Part shown: positions 18,877 through 28,708 of the stretch, piece by piece | Layout of the letters: every line of letters begins with the position of its first letter | Position numbering within the stretch: the first letter of the stretch is position 1 | Assembly (NCBI RefSeq): GCF_001941825.1 | Contig: NZ_CP019038.1 | Span: 6,014,001 to 6,078,000, forward strand | DNA: 64,000 nucleotides | Source: Massilia putida | Lineage (GTDB): Bacteria > Pseudomonadota > Gammaproteobacteria > Burkholderiales > Burkholderiaceae_D | Direction: 5' to 3' | Translations under genes and position numbers: made by a program | The notes under the pieces: model-generated | What the model saw: only the letters and a program-made list of their open reading frames with translations | The model's database searches: none | What the model was told of the DNA's origin: nothing

Positions 18877-19511
18877 CGACCGGGACCATCCACATCATGC
18901 TCGTCGACGACCACCCGCTCGTGCGCGACGGCCTGCGCGCGCGCCTGGAGGCCGTGCCGCATTTCCGCGTGGTGGCCGAAGCGGATTCCGGCGCCGAAGC
19001 GCTCGCGCTCGCGGGGACCACGCGCATCGACCTCGTGCTGATGGACATCACCATGCGCGATGGCAGCGGTATCGAGGCGACGGCCCGCCTGTATGCGAAC
19101 TTCCCGGACATCGCCGTGCTGATCCTGTCCATGCACGACAAGCTCGAATACGTCACGCAAGCCATGCAGGCAGGCGCGCGCGGTTACGTGTTGAAGGACG
19201 CGCCGGGCAAGGACATCGTGCTGGCCATCGATACCGTCATGGCCGGCGGCATCTATTACAGCGCCGCGGTGGCCCGTCAGCTGGCGCGGCCGTCGGCGCA
19301 GGACAACCAGCTGACGTCGCGCGAACAGGAAGTGCTGCGCCACATCGCCAACGGGGAATCGAACAAGCAGATCGCGCGCGCGCTCGACCTGTCCGTGCGC
19401 ACCGTCGAAACGCACCGCCTGAACATCAAGCGCAAATTGGGGATCGAAGGGCAGGCCGAGCTGATCAAGTTCGCCGTGCAGCATGGACGGTTCGGCGCTT
19501 CCGGGGCGTAA
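18873..19511 (+). CDS. NarL/FixJ-family response regulator
   Basis: 212 aa from the ATG at 18873, which has GGAGG 6 bp upstream and overlaps the kinase stop. The receiver domain has IMLVDDHPLVRDGLRARLE, the acceptor Asp in LVLMDITMRDGSG, and the conserved Lys in GYVLKDAPGKD. The LuxR-type helix-turn-helix is LTSREQEVLRHIANGESNKQ then VRTVETHRLNIKRKLG. It is the cognate partner of the Cache kinase. By position it probably controls the divergent cstA-ybdD genes in response to a carboxylate such as pyruvate; that link is inferred. Confidence 0.93.
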   Translation: MTTGTIHIMLVDDHPLVRDGLRARLEAVPHFRVVAEADSGAEALALAGTTRIDLVLMDITMRDGSGIEATARLYANFPDIAVLILSMHDKLEYVTQAMQAGARGYVLKDAPGKDIVLAIDTVMAGGIYYSAAVARQLARPSAQDNQLTSREQEVLRHIANGESNKQIARALDLSVRTVETHRLNIKRKLGIEGQAELIKFAVQHGRFGASGA

Positions 19512-19610
19512 ATATATCTGCAAGAACGTATCCCGGGGGAAACAGAAACAGTTGCTTTCCAAAAAAGGGTGCTCTACTATTAGCTGGTTACTATCAATGC
19601 ATATTCGCTA

Positions 19611-20771
19611 ATGGCCAGCGCCCCGTTCCCGGTGGTTGAAATACGCTCCGTCGCCAACGCGCAGAACGAGTGGGTCGCTCTTTTGCTTGGCACGCCGGGC
19701 ACGGGCCTCGACGCCGCCGGCTTGCTCGACCTGTTCGGCACGCCGGACCTGCTGGCCGCCATCGCGCCGCTCGATGGCATCGTCCTGCTGGATGATGCGG
19801 CCAATCTCACACCGTCCGTCCTGGACGTGCTGCCGCCCAACCGCGTGCTGCTGGCCGTGCGCGCCGGCGCGCTCGCGACGGACGGCACGGCGCGCCGCCT
19901 GGCGGAACTGCAGCTGACCGGCTACCGCGTACTGATCGACGGTCCGCTGCCGGAAGGCGTGGCGGCGCCCATCGCGCTGCGCACCGTGGCGCGCGACGCC
20001 GGCCTCGACCTGCCGCGCGCCGGCGCGCTGCCCGCGCTGTTCGGACCGCACCTGGCCTACCACGTCGACGACATGGCGTGCTACCGCGCCTGCGAGACCG
20101 CCGGCTTTTCCTGGTTCAGCGGCGACTACGCACTGCAGGCCAGCGTGCCCGAAGGCGACGACGGCACGTCGCGCCGCCACATGCTGACGATGCTCGCCCT
20201 GCTGGCCCGCGACGCCGATTCGCGCGAGCTGGAAGCGCAGCTCAAACAGGACCCGGCCCTGTCGTACCACCTGCTGAAGCTGGTGAATTCGGCCGCATTC
20301 TCCGTCGGCACGCAGATCACGAGCTTCGCCCAGGCGATCAGCCGCCTGGGCCGCCGCCAGCTGCAGCGCTGGCTGCAACTGCTGCTGTACGCGCGCCCGC
20401 ATCCGGACAGTCCGCCGAACCTGATGCTGCCGATGGCCGCATTGCGCGGCGCGTCGCTGGAGGCGCTGTGCAAGCGCGACGGCGGCGACCGCGACGACCA
20501 GGATCTGGCCTTCATGACGGGCGTTTTCTCCCTGCTGGACCGCCTGTTTCAGATGCCGATGGCGGAGGTCGTGCAGGATCTGAATCTGCCCGAGCACGTC
20601 GAAGCCGCGCTGCTGTCGCGCGACGGGCAGCTTGGGCAACGGTTGCGGCTGGCCGAAGCGGGCCGGCCCGACCCGGAGACGCTGGAGGAGGCAGGCGTCG
20701 ACGGACCGGACTGGTGGCAGAGCCAGTTGCACGCCTATCACTGGGCCATCCAGGTAGCTCGCAATGTCTAA
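19611..20771 (+). CDS. EAL-like/HDOD signalling protein
   Basis: 386 aa. The C-terminal half is an HDOD domain: [40 protein letters not shown] and [20 protein letters not shown] are characteristic. The N-terminal ~185 residues look like a degenerate EAL fold with no EAL catalytic motif (for example [15 protein letters not shown] and [10 protein letters not shown]). Such EAL-HDOD proteins are usually non-catalytic scaffolds in c-di-GMP or chemotaxis pathways. Its last 8 bp overlap the next gene, a PAS-GGDEF-EAL protein, so the two are coupled. Confidence 0.85.
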   Translation: MASAPFPVVEIRSVANAQNEWVALLLGTPGTGLDAAGLLDLFGTPDLLAAIAPLDGIVLLDDAANLTPSVLDVLPPNRVLLAVRAGALATDGTARRLAELQLTGYRVLIDGPLPEGVAAPIALRTVARDAGLDLPRAGALPALFGPHLAYHVDDMACYRACETAGFSWFSGDYALQASVPEGDDGTSRRHMLTMLALLARDADSRELEAQLKQDPALSYHLLKLVNSAAFSVGTQITSFAQAISRLGRRQLQRWLQLLLYARPHPDSPPNLMLPMAALRGASLEALCKRDGGDRDDQDLAFMTGVFSLLDRLFQMPMAEVVQDLNLPEHVEAALLSRDGQLGQRLRLAEAGRPDPETLEEAGVDGPDWWQSQLHAYHWAIQVARNV

Positions 20772-22845
20772 GATGCCAGCCGCTGCGCCAATGGATTTCG
20801 TGGGCGGCAGCGCTGCCGTCTGCGACGCTGTATTGAAGCTCCGGGGCGATCCCCTGTACGCCGAACTGGGACGCATCGCCGGCGCGCTGCTCGCCAGCCC
20901 GCATTGCGCGTTCGTCCCCGAAGGCGTCCTGCATCCGCATCGGGTGGAGGGCGCGCTGCTGCAGGAAGTGCGCGCCGACGGCCAGTGCTTCGGCCGCTAC
21001 GAGGTCGCCGGCCGCGCCTACAGCGTCGACGACTTGCGCCTGCTCGAAGGCCTCGCTGGTCTCACCGGTTCGCTGATGCAGGTGCACTCGCTGGCCCAGC
21101 GCACGACGCACGCCTACGCGCAGGTCGAGGCGCAGCTGGCGCACCAGTCGCAGATCCTCGACCAGATCCACGAATCCGTGCTGACGATGGACCGCATGGG
21201 CTACATCACCAGCTGGAACAAGGGCGCCGAGCACCTGTTCGGCTACACGGCGCTGGAAGCCGTCGGCCGCAACATCCTGTTCCTGTACGCGGACGAGGAG
21301 CACGATGCCGAGGACGCCTTCGCGGAGCAGGGCGGCCGCATGATGGAAGTGCGGCGCCGGAAGAAATCGGGCGAGGTCTTCTGGGCCAGTTTGTCGCTGT
21401 CGCCGCTGTGCGACCTGGAAGACCGCCCGGTCGGCCTGATCGCCTACCTGACCGACATCACCGAACGCAAGCTGGCCGAGGACCGCTTGCATCACCTGGC
21501 GTACTACCAGGAGCTGACCGGCCTGCCGAACCGCACGCTGTTCGGCCGCCTCGTCGACCAGGCCCTGATGGTGGCCCAGCGCAACGAATCGACGGCCTGC
21601 GTGCTGTACCTGGACCTGAACCGCTTCAAGCTGATCAACGGCACGCTCGGCCGCAAGGTGGGCGACGACCTGCTGCGCCAGGTCGCCGAACGCCTGCGCA
21701 ACACGCTGCGCGACGAAGACGTCGTGGCGCATTTATCGGGCGACGAATTCGCCGTCGGCCTGTTCGATATCCGCCAGCATTTCGAGGCGACGACGGTCGC
21801 GCAAAAGCTGCAAGGCGCGCTGGAAGCCCCTTTCCTCGTGCAGGGCCACGACCTGCGCGTGGGCGCGAGCATCGGCATCGCCGTCTATCCGCAGGACGGC
21901 CAGGACGCCGAAACGCTGCTGCGCATGGCCGACATCGCGATGGAGCGCGCCAAGGAACACGCGGAAAACCCGGACCGCAGCGTCGCCTTCTACCGCCTCG
22001 ACATGAACGAGGGCATGCAGCAGCGCATGCTGATCGAATCCGGCCTGCGCCACGCCCTCGGCAACGGCGAACTGATCCTGCACTACCAGCCGAAATTCGA
22101 GATCGGCTCGACCCGTCTGGTGGGCGCCGAAGCCCTCGTGCGTTGGCGACATCCGGTACGCGGCATGGTCCCGCCGATCGAATTCATCCCGCTGGCCGAA
22201 AGCACGGGCCTGATCGTGCAGGTGGGCGAATGGGTGCTGGAACAAGCGTGCGCCCAGGCCGCGATCTGGCAACGCGCCGGCCTGCCGCCGTTCCGCCTGG
22301 CGGTGAACGTCTCCGCGCGCGAATTCACGCCGTCGCTGCCGGGCCGCGTCGCGGAAACCCTGCGCCGCTACCGCCTGGACGCGCACTGGCTGGAACTGGA
22401 GATCACGGAAAGCACGCTGATGCACGACATCGAGCACGTGATCGCCATCATGGACCGCATCAGCGCGCTGGGCGTGGCGTTGTCGCTGGACGATTTCGGC
22501 ACGGGCTATTCGAGCCTGTCGTACCTGAAGCGCTTCCCGATCGACACGCTCAAGATCGACCGCTCGTTCACGACCGGCATCCCGCAAGACCCGAGCGACT
22601 GCGCCATCGCGAGCACCATCATCGGCATGGGGCGCAAGCTGGGGCACCGCGTGATCGCCGAAGGCGTGGAGACCGTGGAGCAGCTGGAGTTCCTGCGCCA
22701 GGCCGGGTGCGACGAGGTGCAGGGTTATCTGTACGGGAAGCCGTTGCCGGCGTACGAGTTCGAGAAGAGCTTGCGGGAGAACTGGCTGCTGATGGCGTGC
22801 GCGGATGCCGAGGCTGCCGGCGCGGTCGTGTGGTCGCTCAAGTAG
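20764..22845 (+). CDS. PAS-GGDEF-EAL protein, probable c-di-GMP phosphodiesterase
   Basis: 693 aa. An N-terminal region of ~130 residues is of unclear fold. A PAS domain follows ([20 protein letters not shown], then [18 protein letters not shown]). The cyclase domain reads LSGDEFAVG, so the first Gly of GGDEF is Ser and cyclase activity is doubtful. The EAL domain is intact: [38 protein letters not shown] and [11 protein letters not shown]. The best reading is a phosphodiesterase with a regulatory GGDEF. It is coupled to the HDOD gene by an 8-bp overlap. Confidence 0.92.
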   Translation: MSKMPAAAPMDFVGGSAAVCDAVLKLRGDPLYAELGRIAGALLASPHCAFVPEGVLHPHRVEGALLQEVRADGQCFGRYEVAGRAYSVDDLRLLEGLAGLTGSLMQVHSLAQRTTHAYAQVEAQLAHQSQILDQIHESVLTMDRMGYITSWNKGAEHLFGYTALEAVGRNILFLYADEEHDAEDAFAEQGGRMMEVRRRKKSGEVFWASLSLSPLCDLEDRPVGLIAYLTDITERKLAEDRLHHLAYYQELTGLPNRTLFGRLVDQALMVAQRNESTACVLYLDLNRFKLINGTLGRKVGDDLLRQVAERLRNTLRDEDVVAHLSGDEFAVGLFDIRQHFEATTVAQKLQGALEAPFLVQGHDLRVGASIGIAVYPQDGQDAETLLRMADIAMERAKEHAENPDRSVAFYRLDMNEGMQQRMLIESGLRHALGNGELILHYQPKFEIGSTRLVGAEALVRWRHPVRGMVPPIEFIPLAESTGLIVQVGEWVLEQACAQAAIWQRAGLPPFRLAVNVSAREFTPSLPGRVAETLRRYRLDAHWLELEITESTLMHDIEHVIAIMDRISALGVALSLDDFGTGYSSLSYLKRFPIDTLKIDRSFTTGIPQDPSDCAIASTIIGMGRKLGHRVIAEGVETVEQLEFLRQAGCDEVQGYLYGKPLPAYEFEKSLRENWLLMACADAEAAGAVVWSLK

Positions 22846-22910
22846 CGTTTGCCCGGCCGGTCCGTTTGCTGCCCGTGGGGCAATGATTTATGTATAATGC
22901 CGGTTCCTCA

Positions 22911-23000
22911 GGAAGCGTGGCCGAGTGGTTGAAGGCAGCAGTCTTGAAAACTGCCGACGGGGGAACCCGTTCGTGAGTTCGAATCTCACCGCTTCCGCCA
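22911..23000 (+). tRNA. tRNA-Ser(UGA)
   Basis: 90 nt including encoded CCA. The acceptor stem GGAAGCG/CGCTTCC has a G discriminator. The anticodon loop CTTGAAA, closed by GCAGT/ACTGC, gives anticodon TGA. A long class II variable arm (GACGGGGGAACCCGTTC) fits serine, and the T-arm contains GTTCGAATC. A TATAAT (22893-22898) lies 12 bp upstream and serves as the -10; no clear -35 is seen. Confidence 0.97.
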
Positions 23001-23012
23001 GGAATTAAAAAC

Positions 23013-23038
23013 GCCGCCCCGTTGGGTGGCTTTTTTAT
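23013..23038 (+). terminator. Terminator of tRNA-Ser
   Basis: GCCGCCC (23013-23019), loop CGTT and GGGTGGC (23024-23030) form a 7-bp stem with one G-U pair, directly followed by TTTTTTATTT. Confidence 0.85.
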
Positions 23039-23260
23039 TTCCTGGCGAAAGCGAGGAGGGCGTCTGCGCGCCCTCGGTGTGAGATTGGAAGGGCTGCGCT
23101 TGCAAGCGCAGGCTCTCTCCGAATCGCCCGTTTGCTGTCCGCAACGCGGTCAGCCTTGCGCGCCGAGGGCGCGCACTGCAGAGCCCGACGAACGCATTGC
23201 TTGACAGCTAACTGCCCGCAGGATCGGCGCGAGGTGCGGCACGACAATGGAGTGATTGCG

Positions 23261-23571
23261 ATGGAAAAGCGTGATATCGCCCACGACAGAAACGTCGCGA
23301 AGATGGAAAAACAGGATGCCCGCCACGACCGGCGACGGGAAGATGCTCTCATGGCGAAAGGCGACATGAGGGATGCGCAGAAGCTGGACAAGCGCGGCGC
23401 CACGAACTCAACGAAGCGAAAATCGCTGGGCGCGACGCCAGCAATGACCGCAACGTCATCGCTATCGAGCGGAAGGACCGCGCGCATGACAAAGCCGTTC
23501 TGGCCGACGAACGCGCCGAGCGCAAGGCCGAAGTCGTGAAGCGCGATCACGACGCTGCGCATATCCGTTGA
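23261..23571 (+). pseudogene. Frameshifted small highly charged protein
   Basis: From the ATG at 23261 the frame reads MEKRDIAHDRNVAKMEKQ and continues as a Lys/Asp/Arg-rich helix. Near 23395-23401 the same charged pattern moves to the -1 frame (HELNEAKIAGRDASNDRNV...) and ends at TGA 23569-23571. The two halves resemble each other (HDNGVIAMEKRDIAHDR before, NDRNVIAIERKDRAHDK after), which supports one original gene with an internal repeat. Resemblance also continues upstream of 23261 (QDRREVRHDNGVIA), so the true 5' end may be lost. No function is known. The alternative is a real shorter protein in one frame only. Confidence 0.5.
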
Positions 23572-24011
23572 TGCCTGCGGGGCGGTTCGTCTGTCGACCT
23601 CGTGGTCGGTATTCTTGCCGCCATCGCCTCCCGCATACCAGAGCTATCGGATCCCTGCGGATGCCTTGATCGTCATCCCGGCCGTGAAACGGGCAACGAC
23701 AACGTTCGTCGACCGCAACGGCTGCGCATCAACTGATCCCCCTCCAGACGCCCACCGGCCGCACGTCGGGCGTCTGCTCGTCCGCGAGTCACTGCACCAT
23801 TCCTCCCAGCCAAGTAAGGTTCTCGAACACAATTGACCTAACGCAAAACGTAGCCCCGGATCATATGTTTGTAAAAAATTGTAATGTTCAAAATACATTT
23901 TTATACATATACTGATCTGAGCCAATTTCTTGGCGGAGACCATTAGCGGTCCCGCAAAACGTTTGCGAGTTCTCGCTACCGGTCTGACTCCCACATCCAT
24001 TGGAGGAATTC
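23572..24011. other. Gene-poor stretch upstream of the secreted protein
   Basis: No credible gene is seen in 440 bp. The last 180 bp are much richer in A+T than the surroundings. A TATACT at 23908-23913 could be a -10 with a weak TGTTCA 17 bp upstream, giving a leader of ~90 nt for the gene at 24012. Confidence 0.4.
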
Positions 24012-25622
24012 ATGCGTTTCGCGACTGACCGTGTTCTGCTTCTCGCGGCATGTGCCGCATCCCTGTTACCCCTCGCCACACACGCAGCGAACGGCAACGC
24101 CGCCGTCACAAACGGCGTCGAAGTCACCCCGGCCATTACCCATGACCATTTACCGAGCCTGCGGGGCACCATGCCCAAGCCGGACGATTATGACGGCAGC
24201 AAACACACGAAGGAGTGGAAAAAGATTCCGCACATCGACGCCCCGGGCTTCGTGCAGGATGCCGCGACACAGGGCTCGCATGTGACGGGCGCGGCGTCGA
24301 CCATCGCCGGCATGGGCTTCGATGGCGTCGGCAATGGATTCACGGGGCCGCAAGGCAAGTTCACGGTCAACGCCGCGCCGCCGGACACGACGGGGGCCGT
24401 TGGGGCGACTCAATACGTGCAATGGGTCAATTCCTCGTTCGCGGTGTTCGACAAGACCACCGGCGCGGCGGTTTACGGTCCGGTGGCCGGCAATACGCTG
24501 TGGTCCGGGTTCGGCGGCCCGTGCGAGACGCAGAACGACGGCGACCCGATCGTGAAGTACGACCGTATCGCCAACCGCTGGGTCATGATGCAGTTCGCGG
24601 TGCCGAGCGGCGGTCCGTACTACCAGTGCGTCGCGGTCTCGCAGACGTCGGACGCGACGGGCGGCTGGTACCGCTATGCCTTCCAGTACACGAATTTCCC
24701 CGATTATCCGAAGACCGGCGTCTGGCCCGACGCGTATTACGTGACGTTCAACATGTTCAACGGGAATACGTTCGCGGGCGCGCGCCTGTGCGCGTACGAC
24801 CGCAACAGCATGCTGACCGGTGCCGCGGCGACGCAGCAATGCTTCCAGCTGTCGACCAGCTACGGCGGCGTGCTGCCGGCCGACCTGGACGGCGCCACGC
24901 TGCCGCCGTCGGGTGCGCCGAACTATATGTTGAACAAGGGCTCGTCGGCACTGAACTTCTGGAAGATGCACGTCGATTGGACGAACCCGGCCAATTCCAC
25001 GCTCAGCGCGCCGGTGTCGGTGCCGGTTACGGCGTTCAATGCGGCTTGCAGCGGCGGCACGTGCATTCCGCAGGCAGGCACCGCGCAGCAGCTCGACTCG
25101 CTGGCCGACCGTTTGATGTATCGCCTGGCCTATCGCAATTTCGGAACCTACGAATCGTTGGTGGTCAACCATTCGGTCGCCGTCGGCACCACGCGCAAGG
25201 ATACCTATGCCGCCGTGCGCTGGTATGAGCTGCGCAACCTGACGGCCACGACGCCGACCGTGTACCAGCAATCCACGTATGCGCCGGACTCGACCTTCCG
25301 CTGGATGGGCAGCGTCGCGATGGACAAGATGGGCAATATGGCGCTCGGCTACAGCACGTCGAGCTCGACCCTGCACCCGGGCATCCGCTACGCGACCCGC
25401 CTGTCGACCGACGCGCTGAATACGTTGTCGAACGAGACGACCATCCTTCAAGGTAACGGTTCCCAGCTGTCGAACCTGAGCCGTTGGGGTGATTATTCGA
25501 CGATGTCGCTCGACCCCGTCGACGATTGCACGTTCTGGTTCACCAGCGAGTATCTGCCGGCCAACGGCACCTTCAACTGGAGCACGCGCATCGCGTCGTT
25601 CAAGATCGCCGGCTGCCAGTAA
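24012..25622 (+). CDS. Secreted protein of unknown function
   Basis: 536 aa from the ATG at 24012, with GGAGG at 24001-24005. A Sec signal (MRFATDRVLLLAACAASLLP, cleaved after THA) is followed by a mature protein rich in Thr, Ser, Gly and aromatics. Repeating beta-type blocks are visible (GAVGATQYVQWVNSSFAVFD, DPIVKYDRIANRWVMMQFAV, FRWMGSVAMDKMGNMALGYS, WGDYSTMSLDPVDDCTFWF). These suggest a beta-propeller-like fold, with paired Cys near the middle and the C-terminus. Similar exported proteins occur in soil bacteria without assigned function. It stands alone, convergent with the amidase 18 bp away. Confidence 0.8.
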   Translation: MRFATDRVLLLAACAASLLPLATHAANGNAAVTNGVEVTPAITHDHLPSLRGTMPKPDDYDGSKHTKEWKKIPHIDAPGFVQDAATQGSHVTGAASTIAGMGFDGVGNGFTGPQGKFTVNAAPPDTTGAVGATQYVQWVNSSFAVFDKTTGAAVYGPVAGNTLWSGFGGPCETQNDGDPIVKYDRIANRWVMMQFAVPSGGPYYQCVAVSQTSDATGGWYRYAFQYTNFPDYPKTGVWPDAYYVTFNMFNGNTFAGARLCAYDRNSMLTGAAATQQCFQLSTSYGGVLPADLDGATLPPSGAPNYMLNKGSSALNFWKMHVDWTNPANSTLSAPVSVPVTAFNAACSGGTCIPQAGTAQQLDSLADRLMYRLAYRNFGTYESLVVNHSVAVGTTRKDTYAAVRWYELRNLTATTPTVYQQSTYAPDSTFRWMGSVAMDKMGNMALGYSTSSSTLHPGIRYATRLSTDALNTLSNETTILQGNGSQLSNLSRWGDYSTMSLDPVDDCTFWFTSEYLPANGTFNWSTRIASFKIAGCQ

Positions 25623-25640
25623 GTAGCATCCACGGCGCCG

Positions 25641-27137
25641 TCAGCCCCGCGCGAGCGGCGCCATTCTGTTGAACCACGGCTGCGCTTGCTCCAGTTGCCG
25701 CGCCACCTGGAGCAAGCGGTCCTCGCTGCCGAACGGCCCCATGAATTGCACGCCCAGCGGCAGGTCGTCCTCCGTCCAATGCAGTGGCACGCTCATCGAC
25801 GGCGTCCCGGTCAGATTCGACAACTGCGTGAACGGCACGTAGCGCAGATTATCGGCAGCAATCTTGTCGACAGTCTTGTCGAGCAACCCCAGCCGCGCCA
25901 GCCCGCGCAGGATGCCGGTCCCGTGCAGGACGCCCAGCAGGCGCTGCTCGGCCCGCGACGGGTCCCCGGTGCCGTGCGTGATCGGCGGGTAGGCCAGGGT
26001 CGGCGTCAGAAACAAGTCGTAGCGGCCAAAGTAATCGCCCAGCGCGCGGGAGAATTCGTTCCAGCGGTTCAGCTCCGTCGTCAGGCGCGTGGCCGAGACG
26101 CTGTCGCCCAAGGTCGCGAGGATCCGGTTCATGAGTTCCATGTCGCCGCCGCGCGCGCCCAGTGCCTGCGCGCGGCGAACCATGGCCGGAATCTGGCCGA
26201 AATACACGTGCAGATAGCTCCTGGCGAGCGCCGCCCCGTCGATGACCGGCGCCGCTTCCTCGACGCCGTGGCCGAGCTGCGCCAGCAGCCGCACCGTATG
26301 CGCGACGGCGCGCACGGCTTCCGGATGCACGTCCGTGCCGAGCGGAGACACCGTCGAATAGCCGATGCGCAGCTTGCCCGGATCGCGCCGCATCAGATCG
26401 ACGTACGGCGCGGCCGGCGGGGCGATGACGAACGGGGCGCCCGGTTCCGCGCCGTGCAGCACGTCGAGGGCGAGGGCGGAATCGCGCACGCTGCGCGAGA
26501 TGACGCCTTCGCTGGAGGCGCCGAACCAGACTTCGGCGATGCCCGGTCCAGACGACACCCGCCCGCGCGACGGCCGCAGCGCGAACAGGCCGCAGCACGC
26601 GGCCGGGATGCGCAGCGAGCCGCCACCGTCGTTGCCGGCCGCCATCGGCACGATGCCCGCCGCGACGGCCGCCGCGGCGCCGCCGCTCGATCCGCCCGGC
26701 GTGCGAGATAGATCCCACGGGTTGTTCGTGCGGCCGAACAGCATGGGGTCGGTGACGCCGCGCGTCGCGAACTCGGGCAGATTCGTCTTGCCGAAGATGA
26801 CGAGGCCCGCGTCGAGATAGCGCTGCACGACGTGGGCGTGGCGGCTCGGCACGTTGCGCGTCATGCTGCGGCTGCCATAGGTCGTCGGGATGCCGGCGTA
26901 ATCCTGCACGCCGTCCTTGATGAGAAAGGGGACGCCGGCCAACGGGCCGCGCAACGGTCCGGCGGCCTGGGCGCGTGCCTGCGGCTCCATCAGCCGCACG
27001 ACGGCGTTTACGCGCCCGTGCACGCGGGCCTGTTGCGCGAGCGCGAGGTCGAGCAGGGCGTGCGGCGTGACGTCGCCGGCGGCCACGCGCGCGGCGAGGG
27101 CGGTGGCGTCGTGGGCCAGATAATCGGCGTGGTTCAT
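25641..27137 (-). CDS. Amidase signature family hydrolase
   Basis: 498 aa from the ATG at 27135-27137, with AAGGA just upstream. The Ser-cisSer-Lys triad is visible: Lys74 in [12 protein letters not shown], cis-Ser150 in [16 protein letters not shown] and nucleophile Ser174 in [16 protein letters not shown], with the 24-residue Ser-Ser spacing of the family. C-terminal [13 protein letters not shown] and [20 protein letters not shown] are typical. No signal peptide is seen, so it should be cytoplasmic. It does not neighbour gatB/gatC and is not the tRNA amidotransferase subunit; the substrate is unknown. Confidence 0.92.
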   Translation of the reverse strand: MNHADYLAHDATALAARVAAGDVTPHALLDLALAQQARVHGRVNAVVRLMEPQARAQAAGPLRGPLAGVPFLIKDGVQDYAGIPTTYGSRSMTRNVPSRHAHVVQRYLDAGLVIFGKTNLPEFATRGVTDPMLFGRTNNPWDLSRTPGGSSGGAAAAVAAGIVPMAAGNDGGGSLRIPAACCGLFALRPSRGRVSSGPGIAEVWFGASSEGVISRSVRDSALALDVLHGAEPGAPFVIAPPAAPYVDLMRRDPGKLRIGYSTVSPLGTDVHPEAVRAVAHTVRLLAQLGHGVEEAAPVIDGAALARSYLHVYFGQIPAMVRRAQALGARGGDMELMNRILATLGDSVSATRLTTELNRWNEFSRALGDYFGRYDLFLTPTLAYPPITHGTGDPSRAEQRLLGVLHGTGILRGLARLGLLDKTVDKIAADNLRYVPFTQLSNLTGTPSMSVPLHWTEDDLPLGVQFMGPFGSEDRLLQVARQLEQAQPWFNRMAPLARG

Positions 27138-27266
27138 GGGTCCTTCGTTGTTGTGCTGGCCAGCCGGCCATCTTGTCATGAAGGAATTGTTGCCGCAAGG
27201 CCGCGCATGCTACGATCGAAGGAATCCGAAGCCATCCTCTAGCCCATCGTATCGGAATCTGCGACC

Positions 27267-27998
27267 ATGTCCGAAGTCACGCAATTGGTCACGACCATCA
27301 AGCGCCAGCTCAAGCTGCAAGGGAAGACGTACCGCGATGTCGCGGGCACGCTGGGCCTGTCGGAGGCGAGCGTCAAGCGCCTGCTGACGTCGGACACGCT
27401 CGGCGTCGACCGTCTTATCGACATTAGCAATATGCTCGGTTTTACCTTGGCCGAACTCGCCCAGGAGGCGGCGCTTTCCGGCACCCGGCTGCACACCTTG
27501 AGTCCGGCGCAGGAAAAGGAACTCGTGTCCGACACGAAGCTGCTGCTCGTCGCCGCGTGCGCGCTGAACCACTGGACGATGGCGGACATCCTCGCCGTCT
27601 ACCGCCTCACGGAGGCCGAGTGCCTGCAGAAGCTGCTGCATCTCGACCGCCTGCATCTGATCGCGCTGATGCCGGGCAACCGCATCCGCCTGAACGTGGC
27701 GCGCGATTTCGACTGGCTGCCCGACGGCCCCATCCGCCAGTACTTCCGCACCCAGGGCCTGGCCGATTTCCTCGACGGCCGCTTCGACCGGTCCGACGAG
27801 ACGCTCGCGTTCACGCACGGCATGCTGACGGAGAGCGCGCTCGCGGCCATGCAGGTCGAACTGCGCCGGCTGCGCGCGCGCTTCGCCGAGTTGCACGAGG
27901 AAAGCCTGGCGTCGCCGCTGCCCAAGCGGCGCGGCAGCGGGCTGCTGCTGGCGCTGCGCGAATGGGAGCCGGCCGGCTTCACGGCGCTGCGCCGCTGA
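27267..27998 (+). CDS. XRE-family transcriptional regulator
   Basis: 243 aa. The N-terminal helix-turn-helix (about 5-65) reads IKRQLKLQGKTYRDVAGTLG then LSEASVKRLLTSDTLGVDRL. The remaining ~180 residues form an uncharacterised alpha-helical domain that includes LAVYRLTEAECLQKLLHLDR and a DGPIRQYFRTQGLADFLDG segment. This combination occurs in many betaproteobacterial XRE regulators of unknown target. It is divergent from the amidase, 129 bp apart. Confidence 0.88.
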   Translation: MSEVTQLVTTIKRQLKLQGKTYRDVAGTLGLSEASVKRLLTSDTLGVDRLIDISNMLGFTLAELAQEAALSGTRLHTLSPAQEKELVSDTKLLLVAACALNHWTMADILAVYRLTEAECLQKLLHLDRLHLIALMPGNRIRLNVARDFDWLPDGPIRQYFRTQGLADFLDGRFDRSDETLAFTHGMLTESALAAMQVELRRLRARFAELHEESLASPLPKRRGSGLLLALREWEPAGFTALRR

Positions 27999-28035
27999 AC
28001 AACCCGCGTATATGCATTAATTCGTTCTGGACTTT

Positions 28036-28069
28036 CTTTCACCTGTCAGATATTGTTTACACGTGAAAG
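28036..28069. promoter_or_regulatory. Inverted repeat at the ArsR-type gene start, putative operator
   Basis: CTTTCAC (28036-28042) and GTGAAAG (28063-28069) form perfect 7-bp arms 20 bp apart, with AT-rich sequence between. The right arm overlaps the first codons of the ArsR-type gene. ArsR-family repressors commonly regulate themselves through such dyads, so autoregulation is likely. Confidence 0.5.
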
Positions 28070-28395
28070 ACAAAATGAGACACCTTCAGGGCGATCGCTT
28101 GCTGGCCATGCTGGCGGCGCTGGCGAATCCGCACCGGCTGCGCATCGTGGCGGCGCTCGAGACGGGTGGGCGCAATTACGTGAGCCAACTGGCGCGCGAG
28201 ATCGGGCTGAGCCGGCCATTGCTGCACCTGCACCTGCAAAAGCTGGAAGAGGCGGGGCTCGTCACGAGCAGCCTCGAGCTGTCCAGCGACGGCAAGGCGC
28301 TCAAGTATTTTGATGTGGCCGACTTCGGTGTGCTGCTGGCGCCCGCCGCCATCGCCGAAGCGGTCAAGACGTTGAATCCACAAGAGGAAGAGTAG
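28063..28395 (+). CDS. ArsR-family winged-helix regulator
   Basis: 110 aa if translation starts at GTG 28063; an ATG at 28075 would remove four residues. The winged helix reads LLAMLAALANPHRLRIVAAL, YVSQLAREIGLSRPLLHLHL and QKLEEAGLVTSSLELSSDGK, typical of ArsR/SmtB repressors. The usual metal-binding CxC in the recognition helix is missing, so the signal may not be a metal. It is followed at once by two small membrane-protein genes that it probably controls. Confidence 0.88.
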   Translation: MKDKMRHLQGDRLLAMLAALANPHRLRIVAALETGGRNYVSQLAREIGLSRPLLHLHLQKLEEAGLVTSSLELSSDGKALKYFDVADFGVLLAPAAIAEAVKTLNPQEEE

Positions 28396-28403
28396 CGGCT
28401 GCC

Positions 28404-28661
28404 ATGTCCACCACCGTCTATCTGTTGACGATCTGCTTGCCGCTGGCCACCGTCCTGCTGGTCTTCGGCATGAAGTATTTCGCCATGGTCCAGCAGGCCA
28501 GGGCGCGCACGGCCCGCGACGAGGCCGATCGGCGGCTCGCGGACGAGCTCGCGCGCACTCAGGCCGAGACCGTGGCCCAGCTTACCGCGATGAATGCCGC
28601 GCTCGCCCGCCTGGATGCGCGCATGGGTGCGGTCGAAAAAGTGTTGAAGGAAGTCGGGTAG
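28404..28661 (+). CDS. Small membrane protein with coiled coil
   Basis: 85 aa. One N-terminal membrane helix (VYLLTICLPLATVLLVFGMK) is followed by a charged helical tail with heptad character (ARTARDEADRRLADELARTQ... and LARLDARMGAVEKVLKEVG). The layout resembles PspB-like or other small single-pass scaffolds, but the sequence is not one I recognise. It starts 8 bp after the ArsR-type gene and is probably in its operon. Confidence 0.75.
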   Translation: MSTTVYLLTICLPLATVLLVFGMKYFAMVQQARARTARDEADRRLADELARTQAETVAQLTAMNAALARLDARMGAVEKVLKEVG

Positions 28662-28708
28662 GCGTGTTTCAGGTCGAAAGACCAATCACCAACGTTCGAG
28701 GAGCCATC

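Noticed and set aside
23022..23204. Short plus-strand frame overlapping the tRNA terminator
   Set aside because: It starts inside the terminator and has no supporting features.
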